Program-made: the position numbers and the translations under genes
Notes under the pieces: model-generated
The model's database searches: none
What the model was told of the DNA's origin: nothing
The model's input: only the letters and a program-made list of their open reading frames with translations
Assembly: GCA_026873275.1 (NCBI GenBank)
Contig: JANTUC010000012.1
Location: 1,136,001 to 1,200,000, forward strand
Reading direction: 5' to 3'
Length of the DNA: 64,000 nt
Origin: Pseudopithomyces maydicus
Taxonomy: Eukaryota > Ascomycota > Dothideomycetes > Pleosporales > Didymosphaeriaceae
In this document: piece after piece, positions 44,342 through 55,490 of the stretch
How positions within the stretch are numbered: position 1 is the stretch's first letter
Layout of the letters: every line of letters begins with the position of its first letter

Positions 44342-46914
44342 CTAGGAAATGAGGATATCAGGCAGTGCATCTTCCAAAACTCTTGTATACTCCAATGAGC
44401 TGTTTCCTTCGCATGTCCTTACGTCCTCTCCAGCAGGGGTTCTTATCGGCAAAATCATTCGGTCAAGTCTAGAACGCTTCTGTTCGACGTAATAACATGC
44501 GTCTTCATCAAATGTGTTGGGCATCGTGCTCCGTCTTATAACGGGGGCGTTTGGAATTTTTTCTAATTGCTCAACCGAAGAGTTGTCTGATTGTAGGATT
44601 TTGGCAGCTGGAGGTCTTTCGAGAGGTGAGTGTAGGTGAGTGTTCCACACATTACCATTATGAAAACATGAAGGTGGCCTAATCTCTCTCATCCGTACAC
44701 AGCTGCAAGCGACATGGCATGTTGATACAATTCGTAAGGCCGCATCAGTTTGTCTTAACAATAACGGTACTGGAAGTCCCGATACGATATGTATCTTATC
44801 GTTCTTTCGAATATCACCAAAGGCAAAGCCAGGATAACCATTTGCCGTTTTGAATATAGTAAACTTTTCCCGAGAAAGAGCATTGATGACCTGGAAGTGT
44901 GTTTCAAGTAGATTCTTACGTCTCAACCGTGCCCAAACCGTAGATGCACCAAAATCTTTTCTTGACTGGAGGGCAACTGAGGAGACGGAACTAAGGGTGG
45001 CAATGTATGCTTCCATCTTCGACCTATGAACCGAGGGGCATGTGGAAATTATTATCTTCTCATAGAAAGGAATGTTTCCATCGGTCCGAGTTTCGGGCGT
45101 TTCGATGTCTCCTGCTTTGGCGAACGGGTATATCGATGCGAACAAAATCGTCTTAGAACGTTTCCATCGCATGATGTAGAAAGAAAACCATTCTAATAGT
45201 AATTTCAAATTATTCTCATGTGACGCATAATTCGGAAGATGGTCCAAGGTTACAGTATTGTGAAAATGCGAGAGTGAATCGACTATGTCGACCTCAAACC
45301 CTTTGACTACGAGAACATTCGAATTTTCTTCAAGGCGGAAGTACGGTCTGGATTTCCTTGAGGGATGATTGCCTTTTGTCTCAAGATCGTAGACTTCTGC
45401 CAGTCGTTTCAGGGGTTGGGAATAGTCTGGCACCCACGACGGTGCATTCGGACACTGGTTCGACGCCGCTAAGAGCAAGATGCGTAGTGATTGATCTCCA
45501 TGAATAAGATACGTTGTCATCATCTGGTACACCTGACGCTTGGATAAGCTATAGTCAATAGCGGGCAAGTCCATGCCAGTCTGCGTTGACATTTCAAGAA
45601 TCGTATGTAGGGCAAAACTCATATCCTTCGGGTCTGTGCTTGATCGCGATGACAAAGTGTCGAGGAGCCTGTCGTATGCTTTGTTCTCTTGAAACTCGGG
45701 TATCGACGACCTCACTCTCGTGGGCAAAGACAATCGTACAGCGGCCAAGACAAGGGAGATCCAGCCTAGAAGCCAAGGTATAAATGACGCCAAGGCTGAA
45801 GTACCAGGAGATCGAGTTTTAACGATCACGAGAAATGCGACTGCGATGACGAGGCCGCCGAGCAATATAAGTGATGGTGGTATAAGAACACACCTAGCAA
45901 TCTTGATCCGTATACCCCACACAGATCTACAAAACTTCCTGTAATCATCCAGATGTTTCAAAGAAAGGTCTTCAGTACCAGCCTTGGCCTGGCACGCAGC
46001 TCGAGTAGCAATAATTTCTAACCATGGCTGCAGGTTTTTGGCCTCCATTTGAGTTGCTGTACGTAGAAAAACCAAACAATGCGCAAAACGATACCAGGGA
46101 ATCTGATTGGAACCACAGACTACGATGGGATTCCGACTTAGAGCAGCTTCTTGGTATGTCCATATGCGCGTGATCCACGGACAATAGAGTATCTCTTCAA
46201 GATCTTGAAAAGAAAGCTTCGGCTTCAAAAACCAGGAGAACATATTCCGGCGGCGAGATTTCCCTGTCACAGTCAAATGTCAAAATACGGATCTCTTGTC
46301 ATAAATTTCTTCGACGTACCGGACTGTGTAGGGATGAGACAACCACCCACTGTTAATTTTCTTCTCGTAAAGTACATGGCTGCTGCCCAAGGTCGAGCTA
46401 GAACACGACAGCCGGCCTCCTCGTCATTCGGACTGAAGTAATATTCTAAAAGCCCCGCCTGGGAAAAATATTGCATAACCTTATCTTTCGTAGGACTGCC
46501 CTCCCCAAGCCAAATGTACGTTGTGTGTGCTGTCATATAGATATCCTTCATCATGGGTATCTGCTGTGCTTTCTCTTCACCATTTTCCTGATCGATACAA
46601 ATTGCGTCAATCCAAATCGTAAAGCTTCCGAGTCTAGCACGTAGTCTCTGCAAAGCAGAAAGACACTGGGTGCTAACAGGTATATTAACCCCACCGCATT
46701 CGATAGTGTTTGGCGGATCCAGAACCGCGCCCCAAACATATGAAAGGGCAGAATATCGATCTTTGCGAAGTTTTTCTACAGTAAGACTGCAACGAATGGT
46801 CTCGTGAATGTTTTCTGGATTGCAAGACTGGTGTACGTGCAATAGCCGAATATATTTCTGATCCTGTGGAATGGGTAATGCACGATAAAAACGCCGCAAA
46901 TCGTCACTGGCCAT
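44342..46914 (-). CDS. HET-domain (heterokaryon incompatibility) protein with two membrane segments
   Basis: HET proteins trigger non-self recognition and cell death in fungi. CDS is join(44342..46263,46320..46914) on the minus strand, 838 aa; the 56-nt intron splits the Gly codon in PTQS-G-KSRRRN. The HET domain lies at about 45-250 with its usual blocks: YSALSYVWGA, LSALQRLRARLGSFTIWIDA then ICIDQENGEEKAQQIPMM, TYIWLGE, and after the intron YCPWITRIWTYQEAALS. Two hydrophobic helices near 350-410 (IPPSLILLGGLVIAVAFLVIV and SFIPWLLGWISLVLAAV) are less common in the family and suggest membrane attachment. The C-terminal half is unrecognised. There are no internal stops, so the gene appears intact. 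Codon use is less biased than in flanking housekeeping genes, as typical for accessory genes. Confidence 0.88.
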
Positions 46915-48462
46915 GAGTTCGTATACGGACTATTGGCAATGAATGGAAAATGGGAAAAACAAGATTTATCAGGTATTGCAAGGCACGTCGGCAATATGTG
47001 CCTGCATTGCATTTTCAAGGAAATGGTCCGCCGGGATTACCGATACTTCACACACCGGGGCTGTACCAATGTCCGACGAGCGACGATGTAGAAATTTAGA
47101 AGATAGTCCAATGAGAGGTCGTACATGCACTGTTATCGTTTTGGGGTCGTGTATCGCCCTATTAGCGCTCTGCAAGCCAGCCCCCGCCCAGCGTCATTTG
47201 CCATGGGTAGCGACAGAGAAACATTGCCAGGGTGTTCAATGAAATCCTTACGGAGTGACGCAAGCTTAAAATAAGGATATCAGAAAATACTCAGCTGTAT
47301 TACCTATGGAGGGAAGATACTACGTACACTAACGAGCTTCATAAATTATCCGGTGCACCCTCTCAACGAATACTTGGGTAACTTTCGTTTCCTTTCAACA
47401 CTAGCTGCTGTCACCAAGTTCTATCCCGATCAACCACCACCACAAATAGAGTTAAGCTACCAATTTTTTGACTTCCTTCTCGAGCCAATCCATATCCTTA
47501 CGCAATACATCCCCAAATTTTTTAAACAAAATCCCCCACTCAATTAAACATGTGGGGACGATCCCTCTCGGTGTAATCTTCGTTCCATCCTTCCAGTCAC
47601 ATCGTGGGGGCTAGGTGTAATGCTTTGGTACTCATAGTTGATGAATACGTTGCGTCTGATTTACCTTTGGTTGATTTGGCTTTAACTGGAGTCGGCATAA
47701 CCTGTACAGGTTCTTGCGACATTGATTGAAAGATTGTGGGGGCTACCTAGTCGATGACCCAGCCGTTTCCCCACCCCCGCCAACCCTTGAACGCAGTTTA
47801 CCACACCCCTCATACTCAGTCAATCAGCCCCACCAAACCGACACCAAAATATATCGGGGCCAACCCTCCACGCTGCTGTCCTTAATCTTCCAGGACGCCT
47901 AACCATGTCTGCCCCCCAGGCAGCCATATCATGTACATACGTATGTACCCTGCCCGCTTACAGCCACCCCCAACCCCCAGCCGAGATGGCGAATCTGGAA
48001 TCCCGAATTCAAACGAGGCCTGAATATCGACCACTGTCCGCGTCAGCTTTTCGATATGGAATTGGGGCACAGTCGTCACCAGAGAGAAGTGGCTGGCCTG
48101 ATGGTAAGGCTGCCACTCTGAACAGACGGTATTATCGGGCTTCCTTTTCTCATCGACACCGTACGTAGGGCGCTGTATCTAAAAACAAACAAAGGTAGAT
48201 CTGTCGCTAAGACTATGGCCACGTCTGAATTTGTCCTGGTCCTGATAGATTACGAAGCAATTTTGTAATCGAATTATGCACGTCACGTTCACTCTTCACA
48301 ATTATCATCTTTTAAGTGTACCTAATGGGTAACAGTATGTATATTCTTCTGAATGTCAAGCACTGTAATAACATCACCGACTACTTCAAGCTGCGTCTTT
48401 CCGGGCCTACGATTTAAAACCATATCCCGCTATTTACTCTTCCCCGTAATTTTATCCATAAC
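46915..48462. other. Intergenic gap between the HET gene and IRE1
   Basis: 1.5 kb. The left part should hold the HET promoter and the right part the IRE1 3' region. Open frames (for example 47905-48168) are short and without domain; nothing else is supported. Confidence 0.5.
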
Positions 48463-51400
48463 TCAAGAATGCGGCGGAAAATAAGGCTTGAACCGCGGCT
48501 CGTTCTGCAATCCACACTCTACCACGCAGTCGAAGCAGCTCATAAGCAGTTTCGGGAACTTGCTCGTCCAATACTGCAAGTAACCATCCGGCAAGGGGCC
48601 CACCTTGGCCTTGACACTCTCCTCCATGTCTTCGTAGTGATTTTTCTTGTTGCGCAACGCACGTAGAAGGTCTAACATCTTGTCTCCAGTGTATTTTCTT
48701 TGCTTTCCAAGAGATGCGATGAAGCTGTGGTCTAGTTTGCCGAGGAAGTTCCGTTTCTTATCAAGGACTTCGTCGCTATAAGTTTCCAAAACCTGGAGAT
48801 GTGGCGATGGTGGATCGCGGATCTCGCGCTCCCAGTGATCAGAACAATCGCAGAGGAAAGTAAGGCGTTTCTCAGCAGACCAGAAGAAGGGATGGTTCAT
48901 CACTTCTGCGGCGGTAGGGCGGTCTTCAGGGCGATTGGATACCATCCATGAAATAAGGCGGATAGGTTCCTCTGAGTCGACGCCTAGCTCGAGGCGATCT
49001 AGGCAAGGCTTGTTCTTCTTGATGTTGTATTCACGCATTTGAGCCCAGCCTTCGTCGTCGTCAAATGGATGGGACCCATTGGTGAGAACGTAGAAGAAGA
49101 CACAGCCAAGCGAAAAGATGTCGACAGAACGCTTCACCCCTAAAGATACGGGGTCGGTCGAGGCAGATGAATCGCGAGAGTGGCCAGTTGAGCTTCCATA
49201 TCCATAATCCTTGGGTTGTAGTATAAGTTCCGGAGCTTTCCAACCAACAGTACCCGCATTTCCGGTGGTGCCGATCAATGTGCTCATGTTGTCAGGCAAT
49301 GTCTTACAAAGTCCAAAATCAGATATGACAAGGCGTGGACCATTCTTCTGATTGCGCTGAGGATACGCAATAAGAATGTTCTGTGGTTTGATGTCGCGAT
49401 GGATGATCCTCAAACTGTGCAGGTGATGTACGCCTTCAGCCAGCTGGTGCAACGCTCGAGTAACATTGCCGTTGATTTCAGTGGCAAGCCGCATCTGAGG
49501 ATCGGTGAGGTCACTCCCGGGTCTGCCATCCCTGTACAGATCAAAGAGACTAGCTTGACAAAGCTCCACAGCGATGTACAAGAAGTTCTCATCTTTCTCA
49601 TCATCAAAGTAACGGATGACGTTGGGGTGAAGGTCGCTCTCCTGAAGCAGTTTGACCTCTTGTTCTGCAAGTCCAAAGTATTGAGGCAACATGCGTTTGA
49701 CAGCGACATCACGATCCTTGTATCCATTGTTAGAATAGGACCATACGAATCATGGATGTTACTTACATTCCACTTGCCCTCAAACACAAACGTGCCACCG
49801 CTACCGTTACCCAGAAGTCGGTCGAAGTCAATGGTGAGTTTACCGATACGCTTGATGTTTGAAACATCTTGCACATCATCGCCATTGACAACGCTCAGCT
49901 CGTCAGGATGGATAGCAGAGGGTTCGTTGAGATGCTTTGCAGCGTCCACGATTTGATCAATCTCGTCACCTTCTTTCGGCCTTCGATTCCTGCCTTTCTG
50001 GCCACCTCGCTTTCCTCTATGCGTCTTCTTCTTCTTGGGGGTCGCGGGTGCAGCACCTTGCTCCGGGGAAGTGCCATCAGCGCCGGCAACTTGTGGCTGT
50101 GATGCAGCGTCTACTGCAGTGATGTTGTCATCCGCACCGGAGACCGCTTCGGCAGAAGGAGATGCATCAATGGTTGTTGTTCGCGAAAGACTGAGGTCTT
50201 CCTCATCATCGTCATCTGGCAAGCCAGCGAAAGTCACCTTCTTCTTCTCCGGCTCTGGGAGAGGCGACTGCTCCAAGTCTGAAGGGACTTCTTGAGCGGC
50301 GTCGGTGTCTGTGATCTTTACCTCTTTTACCTCTTCGATGGAGTCCTTGATCTCTTCTACTACAACGGGACGATCTTCGGGTGCTTCTACAACGGGTTCA
50401 GCAACTGAGGGTTCTTCCGACTTTTCGACAGTAGGCACAGGTGTTTGCTCGACAGTGATGGGAACAGTGGTCTCCGGTCCTCGATTCTTGTTCAGTTTAG
50501 AAACCAGTTTCTTGAAGGGGGCCGCTGGGTGTTGTTGGATGAACCATAATGTCATGGCCAGACCGATCAGGCCAGGAACCGAAATAGAGAAAATGGTTGG
50601 CCATGGAGACGATGGCTTCTCCACAGGTGGAGATTTGGGTGGATCCAACGTCCAGTAAAAGGTCTCTTTCGGTCGCTGAGGAATACCTGGAGGGACCGAG
50701 ACTGGCGGAACGACCGGCGGCTGCTCGTCCTCAGTTGGTGCAGCATCAATGAGATGGCGCTGAGGTGGCTCATGATGATTGAGTCTGTGCACACCCACAA
50801 GCCCTGTTCGCTCGGGCAGAATGGAGGGGTCGCCTCCATTTGGATAGCGACCGTAAGTATAGCATGATGCTGGAGGTGCGCCGTCGGTCACGGCTGGATA
50901 GTTGGCTTCTGACAGAGCATACCAACTACCAGCGTCGGTAGTATTCAACCATACGCGCTGCCCTTCGTCCTGTGCCAGATCCAGGCTGGGCGGCTGAGGA
51001 AGGAGGATGAGTGTTGGGTCAGGGTCATTGTCGTCGCCTTTCCGTGCGACGTCAAAGACGCGTGTGACTGGCACCCCCAGTTTCTGTTGGAAGACGTAGT
51101 TCTTCTCGAAGTTACTCCGCTTTTTGTCATACGCAATAACGTCGCCGTTGTATCGACTGACCAAATACATCTCATCCTTTGTCTTCAGATATTGTGTTTG
51201 CAAGTCTCGATCTCGCGTGTTCGATGTCCACTCGGCGTACTTTATAGTGCAGATGTGCTCGCCGGTCTTCTTATCATGAACGCTGACGATGTATTCCGTC
51301 TGCCCGAGGTTGAAGAAGCCTTTGCATTCGTGCTGCTGCTTGCCGTTGAAGTATTCGGGTGTCTTGGTGTGACAGCTTTCCGGCTCGGTCACGTTCATGG

Positions 51401-52181
51401 AGCCGCCCGTGCTGAAGCTCTTTGTGACGCGTCCCGTGCTAGCATCCACGACGAGCATGAGGCTCTCCTTCCTGGATGTGTATACGACGGGAGGATCTTC
51501 GCTCGCGTAGGGGTTGAGTTCTTCGGCCAACTGCTTGACGGTCAAGCCGAGACTTTGCAGGGTGGGGTTGCTCTGGCCTGGGGTGAGGATGTAGAGCGCG
51601 CCGTCCTCCTTGGGCTCGACGATCCAGATGAAGGGCTTATTACGCCAGCCATCGGTGGGGTCGGAGTCGTTGTTGGTGTTGTAGATGGTCTCGAGCATGG
51701 GTCTCCCCACGTCGAGCTCCCATATCTGCATGCCATTGTATCGGTTCCGTGCGTGTATGTGGCCGTCGACAGTCGCCAGGAGCATGAAGTCCTCAATTGT
51801 CCAATCTTCGATGGAGCGCCCAGGCGGTGTCAGAGCACCGGAGCCGGCTGCGTCCTGTCCATATTGGGCTCCGACAGCGGAATACGCTGGAGCTGAGGGG
51901 ACTATGGTTCCCACGGCGCGCTCGTCTTTGGCATGGATGCGGGTGACCGCGCGCTGCTTGGCGGCGGTGTCCAGGCCGTCGAGACTAGGCTCGTCGTTGT
52001 GTTCGGGGTGCAAGATGGTGTGCACGCGGCCACGCTCACTGGGAGAGCGGCCGTGGACACGGTCCGTCGACTGCTGCTGCTGAGCGGCCGTGGATAACCA
52101 TGGTAGTGCGAGAAGGAGGTTGAGGGCAACAAACTTGGCGCTCAACGCCGGGCCAGCTCCAGGCGGCCGGCGACGCGGCAT
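48463..52181 (-). CDS. ireA: Unfolded-protein-response sensor kinase/endoribonuclease Ire1
   Basis: ER transmembrane sensor that dimerises on unfolded proteins and splices the HAC1/hacA mRNA without the spliceosome. CDS is join(48463..49716,49767..52181), 1222 aa, one 50-nt intron between codons (GKWN-DRDVAVKRM). A signal peptide occupies about 1-33. The luminal beta-rich domain contains LLATVDGHIHARNRYNG and VYTSRKESLMLVVDASTGR; the TM is near 526-548. A long acidic linker with basic stretches (KKKKTHRGKRGGQKGRNRR) precedes the kinase: glycine loop GNGSGG, VAVK Lys about 812, HRD about 911-913, DFG about 938-940. The KEN/RNase domain ends it, with Asn and His of LRNKKNHYED about 1161 and 1165 at the spacing of the catalytic pair of yeast Ire1. 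All key catalytic residues are present. Confidence 0.96.
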
Positions 52182-53520
52182 GTCGGGGTGTGGGAGGTGG
52201 GCCCTTATGGTGCTGTTGCAGCCTGGGGCAGGCCTGGGGCGTGGAGGGGATGGAGCATTCGGCGGGGGATGAGGGAGGATGGGAAGAGAAGGAAAAGCGA
52301 GCGTGTGCGAGCTGGACCTAGAATAGATAATGATTTGGCGAGAGAGGCGGGGGATGGGCTGACTTCTCCGAGAGCGTATGTGCGCACTCCGCCCTGGACG
52401 CCCCTTCCTGGAGTTAACTCAGTTAAGGGCGACAGGGTTCGTGAGAAAGGCCACGGCGCCAGCGCCAGCGCCAGTGGCAGCCCGCCCGCACACGCAGACG
52501 CGGACGCAGACACAGACACAGACACAGTAAGCAGGTACCGTCGCTTCCGCACGCACGAGCACACGCACGAGCACGGCAAATAGATACACCTAGGTAGATA
52601 CCTGAACCCTCTGTCTCGATGGGGGTGCGTGCGTGCGTGTGGACGCTGGCCGCTGGACGCTTGCAACCGTACCTCGCCCGCTGCACACAAAGACCCGCCT
52701 GCCCGTATTCACACCCAGGGCCAGGAGTGACGGTGACACCATAGCCCGCACCCTTGGCTGTTGCTGTGCCCGCGGCCACTCACACAGGTTGTCTGCAGGA
52801 GGGTGCATCAGCGACAAGTCCGGCCTTACGTGAGTCTCTGCGCCCCCGGCCCACCATACCAATTGCCTCTGCTGTGGGGGGTGGGTGGATGGGGACCACC
52901 ACATCGTATATTGCCCATATTGTCCGCCCATCGCCCGTCCAGCCATCAACGTCACATGCAATTCCCCCCAATGCCCATCCCAGGCCGATCGTGTCCGCTT
53001 CGCACTGCGCTGCACACTTATGACGGCACGGCAATCTACAGCAAGCCCGATCTGCAGCCAGAGGTTTTCTGCAGGGCGATGCCTCAGGTGAGACGCCTGT
53101 CGAGGGACTCGCCTCGAACCGGCTGTATTCCTGAGCCCAGAACCCCATGAAACCAATCGTCGTCTTGGACACCACCGTCGCTTGCGCCATCTCTTGCGCG
53201 ACTTCGCTTTTTGCCTACTCGAGCCTGGACGCTGCGCTGATATGCACCTGTAAGCCCGCGCTACTGCGTCAAGAGCATGCATCAGCCAGGACCTGGTACA
53301 CGCTACATCCGAGCAACGCCCACAAAGCCATTTTTGACTGCATTATATTCTTTGTGCGAGTACTGTACACTCTATCTAGTGCCCCTGCCATGTCGTTTCG
53401 GCATCTGATCAGTCGTGTCCGTCGTACTGTGCATTGCAACAGCGCCCCTACATGCGCTCCCGTCTCCGGGGCGCGCTGCGTATGATGTTGTCCACCCGTA
53501 GTAGTAACTGTGGAGGCCTG
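52182..53520. other. Intergenic gap: IRE1 upstream region with tandem repeats
   Basis: 1.3 kb between the IRE1 start and the CCT2 3' end, both minus strand. It contains GCGCCA and GACACA tandems (52455-52527) and a GCGT run (52625-52640). All long open frames here are His/Arg/Thr-rich products of these repeats and are not supported. Confidence 0.6.
52455..52527. repeat. Adjacent short tandem repeats: (GCGCCA)3 and (GACACA)n
   Basis: Three GCGCCA-type units (52455-52472), then GACGCG/GACGCA units grading into three GACACA units (52492-52527). They lie about 275-345 bp before the IRE1 start. Confidence 0.8.
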
Positions 53521-55199
53521 TTAGTACGTTTCGAGTCCGCGTAGCGAATAGCGTGCACATACCTCCGCTGCCTCAGAAGCTGAGGAAACAACCGCGCGCT
53601 TCAACTTGTAGCTCTCAACAACCCCAAGCTCCCGCATGTCGGTGATGCCACCTCCGGGCGTGAGAAGATCCAGACCGGAGCTGGTCAGCCCAGAGTACAC
53701 GGCCTTCCTCAGTCGGGTGACGAGGTCGCTCGAGTCCAATCCGGCATTGTCCGCAAGGATCGTGGGCAGTTGCTGGAGAGCCTTCGAGAAGGACTCTACG
53801 GCAATGGCCTTCTTGCCAGCGACGTTCTGTGCTGCTTCGGCAACAGCCTTCGCCATGTTCATCTCAGCGCAACCACCACCCAGCGTCGTCCTGGGCTCCT
53901 TGACCGTCTGCGAAAGCACGGCCAAAGCATCGTGGAGAGATCGCTCGGCCTCGTCGAGAAGTTGCTCCGTCGCTCCACGTAGCACAATGGTGCATGCCCT
54001 ACCTGCTGCAACACCCGAGAAGCGGATCAGGGTATCCTCACCAATAATCACCTCCTCGATCAAGTCGCAGTGACCAAGCTTGACCTGGTCGGGGTGGTCG
54101 AACGTCGATGTGATCTCTCCACCTGTGACCAATGCTAACCGCTCCACACCGTCGAAATCGGCATGCTCGATGGAGCAGATGCCGGCATCAGCGAAGAGCT
54201 GCTCGGGCCAGTTGTAGATCAGCTGTCGGTTGACGAAGCAGTTGATGCCGTGTGCCTTGATACGCTCGACCTTGGCCTTCATCTTCTCGCGCTCTGCCTT
54301 CTCCAGATCGGCGAGCGCGCCGGTTGAATCCACCTTGACCCTGGCGCCGAAGATCTTGATCTTGTCCGTGTCCATTGCCGTGTTTGCAACCAGAATCTTT
54401 GCGTTTTCTATCCGCTTGGGCTGGTTGACACCGAACTTCTTGTCCAGGATGAAACCCTCGTCCAAGTATGAGTCCTTCAGTTTTCCTCCGGCCTTCTTGA
54501 TGATCTGAATATGTGTGAGGTCGGTGGAGCCCTTCATCCTCAGTACAGCATCGACAGCAAGCTTCGCGAACTGCGTCCGGTCCTGGCTGAGCACCTTGGA
54601 GCTCAACGTTGTCCGTGCAATGGCCTCCAAGTCACGACGGAATGCCTCCTCGTTCTTGCTGTTGTCGGTAGCGAGCTTCCCCAACGCCTGCAGAGCAGCG
54701 GTGCTTGCTATCCTGTAACCCTCAATAATGGTCTGCGGGTGTATCTTCTGGTCCACCAGCTTTTCTGCCTCCCGCAGCAGCTCTGCTGCCAGAACGGTAA
54801 CGGAAGTAGTACCGTCGCCAACCTCGTCATCCTGAACTTTCGAGATGTTCACCAACACTTTCGCTGCTGCGTTATCGAGGGCAATCGCTTTCAGGATAGT
54901 AGCTCCATCGTTGGTAACCATGATCTCGCCAGTGGAGCTTTAGACTTTGTAAGCAAAGCTCGCATGGTGACTCGTAAAACACATACGCAGATTGTAATAT
55001 CTTGTCCATACCCTTGGGGCCCAATGTGCTCTTCACCAGGTCGCCGACGGCAATAGCGCCCACGAAGGCGGAGAGACGCGCATTCTCGCCCTTCTCTTCC
55101 GTCACGTCCTCCGCAAAGATCTGGGTGGGGTTCTGGTATGACTAAAATGCAAGTCAGTGGAAGGGGGCGGTAAGCGGAGCATGGATATGGCCGTACCAT
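53521..55199 (-). CDS. cct2: Chaperonin TRiC/CCT subunit beta, start codon isolated by an intron
   Basis: One of eight subunits of the cytosolic chaperonin that folds actin and tubulin. CDS is join(53521..54937,54987..55141,55197..55199) on the minus strand, 524 aa, the normal length. The first exon is only ATG; a 55-nt intron (branch CACTGAC) leads to SYQNPTQIFAEDVTEEKGEN. The second intron (49 nt) splits the Ala codon in ILQSA-STGEIMVTNDGA. Group II chaperonin motifs seen are TLGPKGMDKIL, TNDGATILK, DEVGDGTTSV and GGGCAEMNMA. Beta-subunit traits are HGINCFVNRQLIYNWPEQL and the C-terminal block LLTPGGGITDMRELGVVESY. It shares a 291-bp divergent promoter with SAD1. Confidence 0.95.
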
Positions 55200-55490
55200 T
55201 ACGAGACCAAACGATAGACAGCGAAGAAAGGGTATCTACTGAAAACGTGGGGTAGTTTTGGTGGTGCCTGAACGCGAACTTTTTGGCAAGTGCGCCCGCC
55301 GCATGAAGCTCGGACCCACAAAAACATCAGTCGCCAAGACCATCGCCGTCACGGGCTTTTGTTGCCTTGACTGCGGTACCTCTCCGACAATTGCATATCA
55401 CAGGTTCTTCGAGACGCCGCCGACGACACATAGCCCGACTGCGAGATCTGCGCGAATCCATCCTCCCCTGCACTTCCCGCTGCTCCAATC
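55200..55490. promoter_or_regulatory. Divergent promoter region of CCT2 and SAD1
   Basis: 291 bp between outward starts of a chaperonin and a splicing gene. No specific factor site is claimed. Confidence 0.6.

Noticed and set aside
47905..48168. 87-codon plus frame starting MSAPQAAISC
   Set aside because: No recognisable feature and mixed codon use; not enough to call a gene.
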